Below the pieces are notes generated by a model. That model was not told where the DNA came from, did not search any database, and was given only the letters and a program-made list of their open reading frames with translations. Position numbers and translations under genes: made by a program. From Acidimicrobiia bacterium (GTDB taxonomy: Bacteria > Acidobacteriota > Terriglobia > Versatilivoradales > Versatilivoraceae): DNA of 41,547 nucleotides. The stretch lies in assembly GCA_016871215.1 (NCBI GenBank), contig VFZK01000003.1, forward strand, positions 1-41,547. Direction: 5' to 3'. How positions within the stretch are numbered: the first letter of the stretch is position 1; each line of letters starts with the position of its first letter. Positions 8,935 through 17,438 of the stretch are shown here, in pieces.

Positions 8935-9933
8935 TCAGCGCACGAACCAGCGCATTGCGTGCCGAGCTTCGCTCTTCTCGAACTTCAGCGTATAGGGGTT
9001 GACGAGCCATCGAGCCAAGAAGCCGTCGCTCCTCGGCATGAGCCAACCGAAATCCCAGCCTTTGCTCTCGTACTGGATGGGAATCGCGGGTTTGACCCGG
9101 ACTACGGGATGCGAGGCCGCCATGAACCGCTTTTGCTTCGTGTAGTAGTAGCAAGAACCTACCTGAACGAAGACCTCGTGATTCATCGGTTTGGCTGCTC
9201 CGCTGAGATCAGCGCACAATCCACGAATCCCAACCTTCACGTCACTTCCCCCGGCAAACGCTTCAGCCAGCGCCTCGATCGAACCCGAAACAGTCTTCCC
9301 CTGGGCGTCGTGAGAAAAAACTTCCTGCCAGCTCTCATTCACCCAGAATCGAAAAACGTCGAAATCGTAGACGAAATTGCTACTGGGCGCGTTAGTTCCC
9401 TCGTCCCAGGCATTGAACTGGTGGTAGAGCGGCATTGCGCTGTGATCGCCGACGGGAGAGGCGCCCAGCTTGCCCGTGATCGGTCCGCCATCCAGATAGA
9501 GTCTGGCAACTGCCTGGCGGCCGTCCTGGTTGTACATGAAGAACGACATCGAAGGTCGGGGGCCGAAACCGTCAGGGAGCGAAATGGGCTGCCGCAACGA
9601 AATGATGCCGGCACTCCATCGGTCGTCTAACAGATAGGTCACGCGGAAGTCGGCGACTTCCCGAATCAACTCAGCGTTCTTTGAGGTCGTATCGATATGC
9701 TCGTTGTGGCGGAACTCTGTGTAGATGCGGAGGTCTGCCCCTTGGCGGATGGCCTTGGCGAAGGCCTGCTCGCTGCCCGAGAGCCGTTTTCTCTGGCGAT
9801 CCAAGGCGTAAACGCACTTCCAGTTCCGGGCTTCCTGAACCTGTGTTTGTTTGCGGTCGCTACGTTTCTTCATCATAGACTCGACTCCTAAGCCTCCTCC
9901 CAGCATGAGCAAAGTTCTACGATCCAGTTGCAT
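8935..9933 (-). CDS. Uncharacterised protein with Tat-like N-terminus
   Basis: Not recognised. 332 aa; the start has GAGG 7 nt ahead. The N-terminus DRRTLLMLGGGLGV looks like a short twin-arginine signal, but no AxA cleavage site follows and a basic stretch (MMKKRSDRKQ) comes next, so export is uncertain. The body is mixed and soluble, rich in aromatic residues. It contains ISLRQPISLPDGFGPRPSMSFFMYNQDG and LYLDGGP segments suggestive of a beta-rich fold, plus two well-spaced cysteines. It is flanked by a CRTAC1 protein and a symporter in the same direction, so it may belong to the same uptake/degradation unit. No function is claimed. Confidence 0.75.
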   Translation of the reverse strand: MQLDRRTLLMLGGGLGVESMMKKRSDRKQTQVQEARNWKCVYALDRQRKRLSGSEQAFAKAIRQGADLRIYTEFRHNEHIDTTSKNAELIREVADFRVTYLLDDRWSAGIISLRQPISLPDGFGPRPSMSFFMYNQDGRQAVARLYLDGGPITGKLGASPVGDHSAMPLYHQFNAWDEGTNAPSSNFVYDFDVFRFWVNESWQEVFSHDAQGKTVSGSIEALAEAFAGGSDVKVGIRGLCADLSGAAKPMNHEVFVQVGSCYYYTKQKRFMAASHPVVRVKPAIPIQYESKGWDFGWLMPRSDGFLARWLVNPYTLKFEKSEARHAMRWFVR

Positions 9934-9969
9934 GCGGTGTCCTCATTAGCCAACGGCTGCCCTTTCAGT

Positions 9970-11664
9970 TCAACGGCTGGCTTCTCCACCGGGCTCGACG
10001 ATCTTGTGGTATCGATTCGGTGTCAGTCCCGCAACGTTCTGGATCTTCCCACTAGGCCATTGAATCTCGGCCGAAAGCGTTTCCGAAGCGGGAGCCGCAC
10101 CCAAACCAAACAACAACCGTTTGTCGTGTGATGCCAGGAAACTGCCGCCGCCTCTGAGCCATCGGGTCAACGTCTGCCGGCCCAGCCGGATCGCAGCCTT
10201 GGCGCCGATCGCATCTCGATTGCTCGCCCTGCCTTGCAACTCCAAGCCCATCCAGCTCCGTTCTCGCCCGGCATTGTTATGCAGCAACACGGCGCGGCCG
10301 TTGAGGCAGACGAAGATCGCGTCCATCCCGCCGTCGTTGTCGAAATCTCCGAACGCCATCCCTCGCGCCGCGTAGTCGCGAGCGAAGGCTGGTCCTGCTT
10401 CGGCTTTCACGTTCTCGAAGACCGCTTCGCCGCGGTTTCGGAGCAGCAAGGGAGGTTCTTTGTATTTGATGTCCTTGCGAGCAAACTCAATGGTATCGGT
10501 TACGTGGCCGTTCACGATCAGAAGGTCGAGGTTGCTGTCGTTGTCGTAGTCCAGAAAACCGACGCCCCATCCCACATAGGGCTGGCTGAAACGCGCCAGG
10601 CCAGAAACCTTGGTTGTTTCCTGGAAGGGCAGTTTCGCTGTGCCGAGATACAGTCCGTGGTGTTCGTCGTGAAAGTTGGTCACGACAAAGTCAGTTAGGC
10701 CGTCGCCATTGACGTCGCCAACATCGACGCCCATGCCTGACCGGGCCATTCCTTCCGAGTTGAAGGCGACATCCGCTTCGAAGGCCACGTCCTCGAAAGT
10801 CCCGTTCTGCTTGTTGACCAGCAGCAGATTCGGCGTGGCGTCGCTGGCAACGAACAGGTCAGGCCAGCCGTCCCGGGTTACGTCGACACTGACGACTCCA
10901 AACGCCCGCCCCACATACTGATGGACGCCGGCGAATTCACTCGTGTCGGCAAACGTACCATCGCCGCGGTTCTTGAAGAGCTTGGACCGGCTGCCTTCGT
11001 AGGAGCGTTGGTCGCAATACGCAGGCTTGCCCGCGTGGTCGCAAGGGGACGGTTTGTCGAAGGACAACTGCGCATAGTTGCAGACAAACAGGTCCAACCA
11101 GCCGTCGCGGTCATAGTCAAGCCAGGCGGCGCTGGCCGACCACTCGGGTTGGTTCAACAGCCCAGCTTCCCTGGTCAGGTCGACAAAGGTGCCATCCCCT
11201 TTGTTTCGAAACAAGGTGCAGCGCGGATACCCAGTGACGAACAGGTCCTGCCAGCCGTCGTTGTCAAAGTCGGCCACCGCCACTCCCATGCCGTAGTGGG
11301 AGATTCGGTGGACACCGGCCCGGCCCGCGACATCCTGGAACCGGCCGCTGCCTAGATTCCGGTAGAGGGCATTGAGCACTGCTGTCTGGCTTTTTCCCTT
11401 GGGTGTCTCGCCGCCGTTGACCAGATAGATATCCAGAAGCCCGTCGTTGTCGAAGTCGAACAATGCGACCCCACCCGATGAGGTCTCGATCAGGAAACGG
11501 TCTGCAGACTCGCCGTTGAAGTGGCGCCACTGAATGCCAGCCGCTTCCGTTTGGTCGGTGAAGGCGAATGGAGGAGTTTCGGCAACGCCGGCAATACCCA
11601 GCAACGGGAGCAATCCCCACAACAGCGTTCGCATCCGGCATAGCGATATAACGGCATCGTACAT
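9970..11664 (-). CDS. CRTAC1-family secreted protein (FG-GAP/VCBS repeats, ASPIC/UnbV C-terminus)
   Basis: Exported beta-propeller protein, 564 aa from the first ATG or 554 aa from the ATG at 11634; neither has a clear ribosome site. The second start gives a cleaner Sec signal peptide (MRTLLWGLLPLLGIAGVAE). Repeated calcium-binding blade motifs are visible: FDFDNDGLLDIYLVNGG, ADFDNDGWQDLFV, LDYDRDGWLDLFV, VDVTRDGWPDLFV, GDVNGDGLTDFVV, LDYDNDSNLDLLIVNG and GDFDNDGGMDAIFV. The C-terminus has the ASPIC/UnbV pattern NRDAIGAKAAIRLG, GGGSFLASHDKRLLFGLG. The family is abundant in Acidobacteriota and Planctomycetes; its biochemical role is poorly defined (adhesion or ligand binding is likely). Confidence 0.92.
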   Translation of the reverse strand: MYDAVISLCRMRTLLWGLLPLLGIAGVAETPPFAFTDQTEAAGIQWRHFNGESADRFLIETSSGGVALFDFDNDGLLDIYLVNGGETPKGKSQTAVLNALYRNLGSGRFQDVAGRAGVHRISHYGMGVAVADFDNDGWQDLFVTGYPRCTLFRNKGDGTFVDLTREAGLLNQPEWSASAAWLDYDRDGWLDLFVCNYAQLSFDKPSPCDHAGKPAYCDQRSYEGSRSKLFKNRGDGTFADTSEFAGVHQYVGRAFGVVSVDVTRDGWPDLFVASDATPNLLLVNKQNGTFEDVAFEADVAFNSEGMARSGMGVDVGDVNGDGLTDFVVTNFHDEHHGLYLGTAKLPFQETTKVSGLARFSQPYVGWGVGFLDYDNDSNLDLLIVNGHVTDTIEFARKDIKYKEPPLLLRNRGEAVFENVKAEAGPAFARDYAARGMAFGDFDNDGGMDAIFVCLNGRAVLLHNNAGRERSWMGLELQGRASNRDAIGAKAAIRLGRQTLTRWLRGGGSFLASHDKRLLFGLGAAPASETLSAEIQWPSGKIQNVAGLTPNRYHKIVEPGGEASR

Positions 11665-11683
11665 CGTTAGCCGGGCCCAGAAA

Positions 11684-11701
11684 CCTCGCCTTTCGGCGAG
11701 G
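11684..11701 (-). other. GNRA-tetraloop hairpin upstream of the CRTAC1 gene
   Basis: On the minus strand a perfect 7-bp stem CCTCGCC/GGCGAGG closes a GAAA tetraloop, followed by TTTCT. It lies between the amidohydrolase-2 gene and CRTAC1, about 20 nt ahead of the first CRTAC1 ATG. It could be a weak terminator/attenuator or a 5'-UTR stem. Confidence 0.5.
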
Positions 11702-11916
11702 ACCGCGGTTGCTTGTACATTTCGAATCTCACAACTTGCCAGGCCTGCGTCGTCGCCCTACGGCCACTACGAACGGGTGCGGCTTCCCGTGGAGGGTACC
11801 CGCGCGCCACTCTGCTTAGATGCCAACGCTCCCCTCGATGGAGCCGAAGGCGACCACCAAAAATCGTGCGGACGGGCGAAGTTTCTGAGAACACGATCAC
11901 GCGCTTCAGCGAAATC

Positions 11917-12765
11917 CTAGGCCAATCCTAGAATCGCCCCTGCGTCACGGTGAATCATTGACTCCATTTGATTCGGGTCGAGACGGGGAAGGTGGGTGCC
12001 TTCCAATATGCTATTGAGATTGCGAAGGCCGCGCACAGAGTCGTCTACGGTCGTCACCGGAAAGTCGGTCCCAAAGAAAAGCTTGCTCCAAACTCCATAC
12101 TCTTGCACCAGCATCAGGCTGTGATAGAGCTGGAAGGGTCTGTAAAACAGCGCCGAGACGTCGGCGTAGACATGGGGGTGTTTGCGGATTACGGCCACCG
12201 TCTCACCCTCATAAGGGTGTCCAAGATGGGCAATGATGATGCGGCACTCTGGATACCGAATCGCCACGTCGTCCAGATGCCTAGGCAGCGTGCAATCAAG
12301 CGGGGCCTGATCGACAAAGGTCGTGCCCATGTGCAGCAAAACGGGCAGGCGATTGCGCGTTGCGTAGTCCCATAGCTCGTCGAGCTTACGATCCTGCGGA
12401 TAAAACCCGGCGTACATGGGCAGCAGCTTGATCCCCTTCATTTTCAGATCCTGATGCCCTTCCAGCATCTCGTCCTGCCACCTTTCCTGGGTCGGGTCCA
12501 GCGACAAGAACGGAATCAGAGATTCAGGATCCTGGCTGCAGTAGGTTGCCACGTGGCGATCGGAAGTCCAGACGCCCGAAAGCCGGGCTTTGCCCCCGAA
12601 TACTACCGTCTTGACCGTCTGTGCATACGACTGGCAGGAGGCGCGGTAGTCCTCAAGGCGGCTGGTCATATCCAGTTCATACCCACGCATTCGAACGCAC
12701 TGCTGCAGCATGCGTTGTGAAAACGAGTCCTGCCGGTGAGCGTGTGTATGCACGTCAAAAATCAC
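11917..12765 (-). CDS. Amidohydrolase-2 family protein (COG2159), copy 1
   Basis: TIM-barrel metal-dependent hydrolase or decarboxylase of 282 aa. Metal-site features are FDVHTHAH at residues 3-10, LLHMGTT, IIIAHLGHPYEGE and FFGTDFPV near the C-terminus, in the order expected for the ACMSD/amidohydrolase-2 group (HxH, H, H, D). Family members hydrolyse lactones or pyrones, hydrate double bonds or decarboxylate aromatic-derived acids. It is 60 nt downstream of a second member of the same family and probably co-transcribed with it. Reaction unknown. Confidence 0.85.
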   Translation of the reverse strand: MIFDVHTHAHRQDSFSQRMLQQCVRMRGYELDMTSRLEDYRASCQSYAQTVKTVVFGGKARLSGVWTSDRHVATYCSQDPESLIPFLSLDPTQERWQDEMLEGHQDLKMKGIKLLPMYAGFYPQDRKLDELWDYATRNRLPVLLHMGTTFVDQAPLDCTLPRHLDDVAIRYPECRIIIAHLGHPYEGETVAVIRKHPHVYADVSALFYRPFQLYHSLMLVQEYGVWSKLFFGTDFPVTTVDDSVRGLRNLNSILEGTHLPRLDPNQMESMIHRDAGAILGLA

Positions 12766-12825
12766 GAAGAACGCTCCTTGCGAAGCTCAGCAAACCCGCG
12801 TGCTTGATCTGTCGAGGTTCGCCGC

Positions 12826-13839
12826 TTAGGCGGCTTGCACACCAAAAACCTGTTTGGCGTTGTTCCAGAAGATGTCGTCGATCTGTTGTTGGGACAGGCC
12901 GGCCAACTGGGCTGCATGTTTCATGCAAAGCAACTGCTGGTAAATCGCCAGCACAGGGCGCTGGTCGCAATGAATCACGGCCTGGCTTGCATAGTCGGGC
13001 GCTTCGATCTGATACCAGAACCTTCCCATCGCAACATATTGGCCGCGGAAACTGTTTGCGACGAGGTTGTCGGTCCCAAAGAGGATCCGGCGGTGATCCT
13101 CCTCCTTAAACAAGGTGTAATGAGCCATCAAGTCCGCAACCGCCGACGTGTCGTACCAGATGTTGGGCAGGTCGCGCAGCCGATGAACGGCCTTGCTGAT
13201 CGGCCAATAGGTGAAGCTGCGGGCACAGTGAGCGAGAATCCAGCGAATTCGCGGATATCGCCGTTGTGTGAACTCTTCCAGGTCGTCGAGGTTGCATTGA
13301 TCGGCACACCCGTGGAACCGCGACAGGTGCATCGTCACCCAGAGGCCGAGATCGTTTGCCACCTCCATCTGTTCGTGCGTCAGGAACTCGTGAATGCGGC
13401 ACTGGTTGACGTCCCCGGTCGTCGAAAATAATCGATACGGCTTTAGCCCCGCAAAGCCGAGGCTTTTGATGTCTGCCAGGATGTCTTCAGCGCGGCACTG
13501 TGGGGTAACCAATCGAAGTTTTCGTGAATTGGGGGAGTCCTGCAGTTCGGCAGCAACGAAGCGGTTGTGCGCGGCGACGTCCACGCCTATTACCGGCATC
13601 CCCAAGATGAGGTAGTCGATGTCCCGGCCCGGAAAGAACTGGCGGTTCCACTGCCGGGTCACTGCCATATCAGACTCGACCATGCGGTTGCGTCTCGGGC
13701 TATCCGGCGGGAGATGAGCGTCACTCCACAGATGCGCATGCGCATCGAAAAACCGTGCAGGGACGAAGCTGTCGAGGTCTTCTTCCCAGACAATCCGATC
13801 CGATTCCGTATAGGTGAGCTGACGGGTCGCAGACGACAT
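12826..13839 (-). CDS. Amidohydrolase-2 family protein (COG2159), copy 2
   Basis: 337 aa from the ATG at 13839, which has GGAGG followed by 7 nt; the frame stays open 8 codons further to 13863. The family metal motif FFDAHAHLW is near residue 30-38, followed by LWVTMHLSRFHG, RWILAHCARSF and LFGTDNLV, matching HxH-H-H-D. It is the first gene of the long minus-strand run and is divergent from the GntR/FCD regulator at 14160, a layout typical of a catabolic operon controlled by its neighbour. The pair of amidohydrolases may act in sequence on one substrate, or may be diverged duplicates. Confidence 0.86.
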   Translation of the reverse strand: MSSATRQLTYTESDRIVWEEDLDSFVPARFFDAHAHLWSDAHLPPDSPRRNRMVESDMAVTRQWNRQFFPGRDIDYLILGMPVIGVDVAAHNRFVAAELQDSPNSRKLRLVTPQCRAEDILADIKSLGFAGLKPYRLFSTTGDVNQCRIHEFLTHEQMEVANDLGLWVTMHLSRFHGCADQCNLDDLEEFTQRRYPRIRWILAHCARSFTYWPISKAVHRLRDLPNIWYDTSAVADLMAHYTLFKEEDHRRILFGTDNLVANSFRGQYVAMGRFWYQIEAPDYASQAVIHCDQRPVLAIYQQLLCMKHAAQLAGLSQQQIDDIFWNNAKQVFGVQAA

Positions 13840-14159
13840 GATGGTCCCTCCGAACAAACACAAGCCCTTAACGTGAAGACCCTGAAGAGGGCAACTCCTT
13901 CAACAAACCTGGAATCCGAAACCGCCTGTTTCTCGCCCCCGCGAACCCAGTGGTTGGTTGTGTCGACGGATCGTCGCTCGCGGCTGGGGATTGCGGGCCT
14001 GGGGAAATTGCCAGTCTTGTTGTTCGTGCTTAGCTTTGAGGCAAACCTCAGTGGCCTCCAGCGGAGGCATAGACTAACACAGGTTGCGCCGAACGAGTGA
14101 CTCCATATAGGATAAGGTTAGATCAAATATCCGGATGCAGAAGGAACCGCGAGGACAAC
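13840..14159. promoter_or_regulatory. Divergent control region between amidohydrolase operon and GntR/FCD regulator
   Basis: 320 nt without genes. It contains a weak plus-strand promoter (14008-14036) and, directly after it, two small inverted repeats: TGAGG-4-CCTCA (14037-14050) and GCCTCC-3-GGAGGC (14054-14068). A palindrome ATCCGGAT lies at about 14129-14136. Any of these could be the operator of the regulator; none matches a known consensus convincingly. Confidence 0.4.
14008..14036 (+). promoter_or_regulatory. Candidate sigma70 promoter for the GntR/FCD gene
   Basis: TTGCCA (14008-14013), 17-nt spacer, TAGCTT (14031-14036). The -35 box has five of six consensus bases; the -10 keeps the three most conserved positions (T, A and final T). 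The predicted start lies within the 14037-14050 inverted repeat. Confidence 0.35.
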
Positions 14160-14888
14160 ATGCCAAAGACTCTGTTTCGGGCGGTTCCCAAGCCCCTGAT
14201 TTCAGACCAAATCACCGAAGAGATCGAGAAGGCAATCGTCAAAGGGATTCTGAAACCAGGACAGAAACTGTCGCTCGACGAATTGGCTTCGCAGTTTCAG
14301 GTGAGTCAAATCCCGATCCGAGAAGCGTTCAACCGGCTGGCCGCCATGGGGCTCATCGTTCGAAAACCGAACCAAGGCACGTTCGTGGTCTCATTCTCGA
14401 CCGATGAAGTGGAAGCAATCCTCGAGGTCCGTGACCGGCTGGAAGGATTGGCGGTGCGCCTTGCGGCACAGCGTGCCACCCCGGATGACATCAAGACGCT
14501 GAGAAAACAACTGGCCCAGATGGAACGTGCCGCCAGCGCCAAGAACAACGTACAGCTGGCCGAAGTCAACATCGATTTTCATCGGACGCTTTGGGCCTGC
14601 GCGCGGAACACGTTCTTGGAGAAATCGCTGGCAGCCCTGGTCCTTCCGATGTTTGGGTTCAACATGGCAACTCATCTGCCTCAGGTCGACCTTTCCTCCT
14701 ACACGCAGAAGCACGAGCGCATCGTCGATGCGATCGCTGAAGGCAACGGCGACCTGGCCGAACAACAAATCGAGATTTTGAGCAACGATACGCGCGATAT
14801 CGTCGCGCAAGAGCGAGGCAAGGTGGCGGCAGAAGCTGCGACTACGTTGCCGCGTGGGCGACAGCGGCGAGGAGGAGCAGCAGAGTGA
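14160..14888 (+). CDS. GntR-family transcriptional regulator, FCD (FadR) subfamily
   Basis: DNA-binding regulator of 242 aa from the ATG at 14160, preceded by GAGG and a 5-nt gap; the longer frame from 14097 has no support. The N-terminal winged helix shows the GntR pattern GILKPGQKLSLDELASQFQVSQIPIREAFNRLAAMGLI, then PNQGTFV. The C-terminal all-helical FCD domain shows EVRDRLEGLAVRLAA, NIDFHRTLW and HERIVDAIAEGNGDLAEQ, including the Asp/His residues that bind metal in FCD domains. Such regulators usually respond to organic-acid or sugar-acid intermediates. It is divergent from the nine-gene minus-strand run and just ahead of a sialidase-fold gene, so either or both may be its targets. Confidence 0.92.
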   Translation: MPKTLFRAVPKPLISDQITEEIEKAIVKGILKPGQKLSLDELASQFQVSQIPIREAFNRLAAMGLIVRKPNQGTFVVSFSTDEVEAILEVRDRLEGLAVRLAAQRATPDDIKTLRKQLAQMERAASAKNNVQLAEVNIDFHRTLWACARNTFLEKSLAALVLPMFGFNMATHLPQVDLSSYTQKHERIVDAIAEGNGDLAEQQIEILSNDTRDIVAQERGKVAAEAATTLPRGRQRRGGAAE

Positions 14889-14997
14889 AGTGGAACCCTT
14901 CTGCCTTCTCATTCGAGTGAGTACCTCCCGTCGGCTCCCTGCTAGCGAGAACGGTGACCAGCGGATTTCAAACGTGAGACTACAGAGGAACACAACC

Positions 14998-16260
14998 GTG
15001 GCAATGGCGATCGATAGGCGAAGAATGATGTCTACTGCGTGCACAGTAACGGCAGGTCTGGCGCTCGGAATACGCCCGCGCGCCGCCGCGCCGCGTGTGA
15101 GGGTCGAGTCCACTACGGTCATCAGCATGCGGCCGAATCTCTATCACGGCTGGCCCACCATGGCGCGGCGGCGCAGCGGCGAGCTCTTGCTTGTAGCATC
15201 CGGCGGTCGGGAAGCGCACGTGTGCCCTTTTGGCTGGGTCGAGTTGATGCGCTCCAAAGACGACGGTAACAGCTGGAGCTTTCCTGAAGTGTTGCACGAT
15301 AGCGTTCTGGACGACCGCGATGCCGGGGTCCTGGAAACTGCGAAGGGCACGTTGCTGGTCACGACTTTTACCTCTGTTGGGTATGAAAAGCGGCTTGCCG
15401 AGGCAGAGACGATCAAGCCAGGCCAGGAAGGCGCCTGGTCTGAGGAGAAGTTGCGACGCTGGCACGCCGCCCACCGCCGCGTCAGTGCTGCAGAACGGCA
15501 AGCCGGCTTGGGCAGTTGGATGCTCCGATCGACTGATGGAGGCGTTTCCTGGTCTGCAGCCTATCGATGCCAGGTCAACAGCCCTCATGGCCCGATCCAG
15601 CTTGGCGATGGCCGTTTGCTTTACGCCGGCAAGCAGTTTCCGTCCGGCGGCGCGGGCTTCAACGAAGGACGCATTGGCGTGTGCGAGTCTATCGACGACG
15701 GGTTAACGTGGCGCTGGCTGGCCGAAATCCCAACACGCAGCGGCGACCGCTTCCAAGGCGATGGCTACTCCGAGCTGCATGCCGTGGAAGCGGCCAACGG
15801 AACGATCGTTGCCCACATTCGCAACCACAACAAAGCGAATGAACGGGAAATCCTTCAGAGCGAATCGACCGACGGCGGGAAAAGCTGGTCGACTCCGCAC
15901 CCGATTGGAGCCTGGGGCCTCCCGTCACATTTGCTTCGGCTCAAGGATGGGCGGCTGCTCATGAGTTACGGCCACCGGCGGCCGCCGCTGGGTGTGCAGG
16001 CTCGAATCAGCGAAAACCACGGACTCACTTGGTCGGAAGCACTCGTGATTTCAGGTGACGGCACTTCGACTGACTTGGGCTATCCCTCCACGGTGGAACT
16101 GGACAGCGGTACCTTGCTCACAGTTTGGTATGAGTTGATGAACTCTAAGGAGGACCTCGAGCACTACTTCAAGAAGGGTCGCGATCGAGAATGGTTCAAG
16201 AAGACTGAAGGCTTGCCCGGCGCAGCGCTGAGGCAGGCACGGTGGAGACTCGCAGGCTGA
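14998..16260 (+). CDS. Exported sialidase/neuraminidase-fold protein (BNR/Asp-box repeats)
   Basis: Six-bladed propeller of the sialidase superfamily, 420 aa. The GTG at 14998 has AGAGG 9 nt ahead; an ATG two codons later is the alternative. The N-terminus DRRRMMSTACTVTAGLALG is a Tat-like signal, so it is probably periplasmic or surface located. Five Asp-box motifs are seen: SKDDGNSW, STDGGVSW, SIDDGLTW, STDGGKSW and SENHGLTW. The catalytic Arg triad, Tyr and Glu of true sialidases cannot be assigned with confidence, so it may act on another glycan. It follows the regulator by 109 nt. Confidence 0.87.
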   Translation: MAMAIDRRRMMSTACTVTAGLALGIRPRAAAPRVRVESTTVISMRPNLYHGWPTMARRRSGELLLVASGGREAHVCPFGWVELMRSKDDGNSWSFPEVLHDSVLDDRDAGVLETAKGTLLVTTFTSVGYEKRLAEAETIKPGQEGAWSEEKLRRWHAAHRRVSAAERQAGLGSWMLRSTDGGVSWSAAYRCQVNSPHGPIQLGDGRLLYAGKQFPSGGAGFNEGRIGVCESIDDGLTWRWLAEIPTRSGDRFQGDGYSELHAVEAANGTIVAHIRNHNKANEREILQSESTDGGKSWSTPHPIGAWGLPSHLLRLKDGRLLMSYGHRRPPLGVQARISENHGLTWSEALVISGDGTSTDLGYPSTVELDSGTLLTVWYELMNSKEDLEHYFKKGRDREWFKKTEGLPGAALRQARWRLAG

Positions 16261-16670
16261 AAGGGATTCGAGACCACGGCTCCCTAACCGGTCAACGGGG
16301 AAGCAATGTCGAGACTCCTTTCGCCCTGAAGGAACCGGCTTCTCGCTCGAGATCGTCCGGTGGCGCAACCAACGCAAGAGGCCTGATCGATGCGCCTCCA
16401 GGGAAACGGTGACCATCGAGACTCTCACCTGAACTCCTGAAGGGTGTGAAAGGATTGAAACTCGGTGAAGGCTTCGGCTCCCCTCTCCCCAACGCGGGCT
16501 GGGGGTGAGGGGAATCCCGCAAGGTGCAAGAGTACTGCAAGACCCAGAATTGGCAGGATTCTTCGGTTGCAGGCGGCAAAACACACGGCGTGCATCGCCC
16601 CCTCACTCCCTAGCGGGGCGAAGGAAACCGAAGCCCTGATTTTTTCACAGCTTCCCTGCGCCGCCTGCCC
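16261..16670. other. Convergent intergenic region with palindrome
   Basis: No gene seen. It lies between the 3' ends of the sialidase-fold gene and the RraA-like gene. It holds one strong imperfect inverted repeat (16480-16512) of the CCCTCTCCCC type and otherwise only short shadow frames. Confidence 0.5.
16480..16512. repeat. CCCCTCTCCCC/GGGGTGAGGGG inverted repeat
   Basis: 11-bp arms at 16480-16490 and 16502-16512 with one mismatch and an 11-nt loop. It has no T-tract. It may act as a bidirectional stem terminator for the convergent genes or be a dispersed genomic repeat. Confidence 0.5.
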
Positions 16671-17438
16671 TCAGTAGCGATTGTATTCTTTGAGTGCTTT
16701 CAACATGGACTTGCTTTCTTTGATGATCGGAATCATCTTGCTCTCCTTCTGGTCATACTCTTTGATGAGCCGCACGACTTCGTCCGCCTTCTCCACCGGT
16801 ACCACCACCACGCCCGTTGGGTCGCCGACGACGTAATCGCCTGGCCGAACCCAGATGCCTGCGCAGCGAACTGGGACCTGCTTCGAGACACTAACCAGCC
16901 TTCCAACCACGGTGGCAGGTGTAATGCGCCGGCTGAACACCGGCAGACCGATCTCTTCGATTTCGTCTACGTCGCGAGCCCCACCATCGATGACCGCGCC
17001 GGCAAGGCCACGCACTTTGGCGGTGGTGGCCATCAAGTTGCCAATGCCCGAAACGTCGAGACTGTCTTCCAGAACATACACCAACACGCTGCCAGGCGCC
17101 GCTTCGTCCAGAACCTCCAGTGCTCGATTGGGGTATGACCTTCCGTCCGTTTTGAAGACCGGGCGCAGCACTGCCGTGGCCGCCGGTCCTACGATCTTTG
17201 CCTTAAAGAGCGGCCGCATGTCCGTGTACATATACCCTCTCTGCCCGGTCGCTTCATCCAAGGCGTCGGCGATGTTGCCGGTGCTGGCTTGTTTCAGGGC
17301 CGCAATGATCTCCGCCGGTGAGAGTTTGGAACCGGAGGTCTGCCCAGGCTCTGTATGGGCGACAGCCCTTTGTAGCAGGAAGCAGACCAACAAGATCAGA
17401 GAGAATCTGAAGCATGGTGCTGCGCTTGTCATCGTCAT
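16671..17438 (-). CDS. RraA-like protein (HMG/CHA aldolase fold) with N-terminal signal peptide
   Basis: 255 aa from the ATG at 17438, with AAAGGAG 7 nt ahead; the frame stays open to 17519 without support. Residues about 10-27 are a strongly hydrophobic Sec signal (SLILLVCFLLQRAVA). The remainder is the RraA/4-hydroxy-4-methyl-2-oxoglutarate aldolase fold: STGNIADALDEATG, GIGNLMATTAKVRGLAGAVIDGGARDVDEI, PVFSR, IWVRPGDYVVGDPTGVVVVP. The GGxRD segment normally binds the metal-pyruvate unit. Cytoplasmic RraA binds RNase E; class-II aldolases cleave 4-hydroxy-2-oxo acids. Export does not suit either role. A Lys/Glu-rich C-terminal helix follows the domain. Confidence 0.85.
   Translation of the reverse strand: MTMTSAAPCFRFSLILLVCFLLQRAVAHTEPGQTSGSKLSPAEIIAALKQASTGNIADALDEATGQRGYMYTDMRPLFKAKIVGPAATAVLRPVFKTDGRSYPNRALEVLDEAAPGSVLVYVLEDSLDVSGIGNLMATTAKVRGLAGAVIDGGARDVDEIEEIGLPVFSRRITPATVVGRLVSVSKQVPVRCAGIWVRPGDYVVGDPTGVVVVPVEKADEVVRLIKEYDQKESKMIPIIKESKSMLKALKEYNRY

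Noticed and set aside
11667-11900. 77-codon minus-strand frame upstream of CRTAC1
   Set aside because: Arg/Gly-rich low-complexity translation, no ribosome site or similarity; part of it is the hairpin sequence.
14391-15128. 245-codon minus-strand frame
   Set aside because: Opposite the GntR/FCD gene and the sialidase start; no coherent domain.
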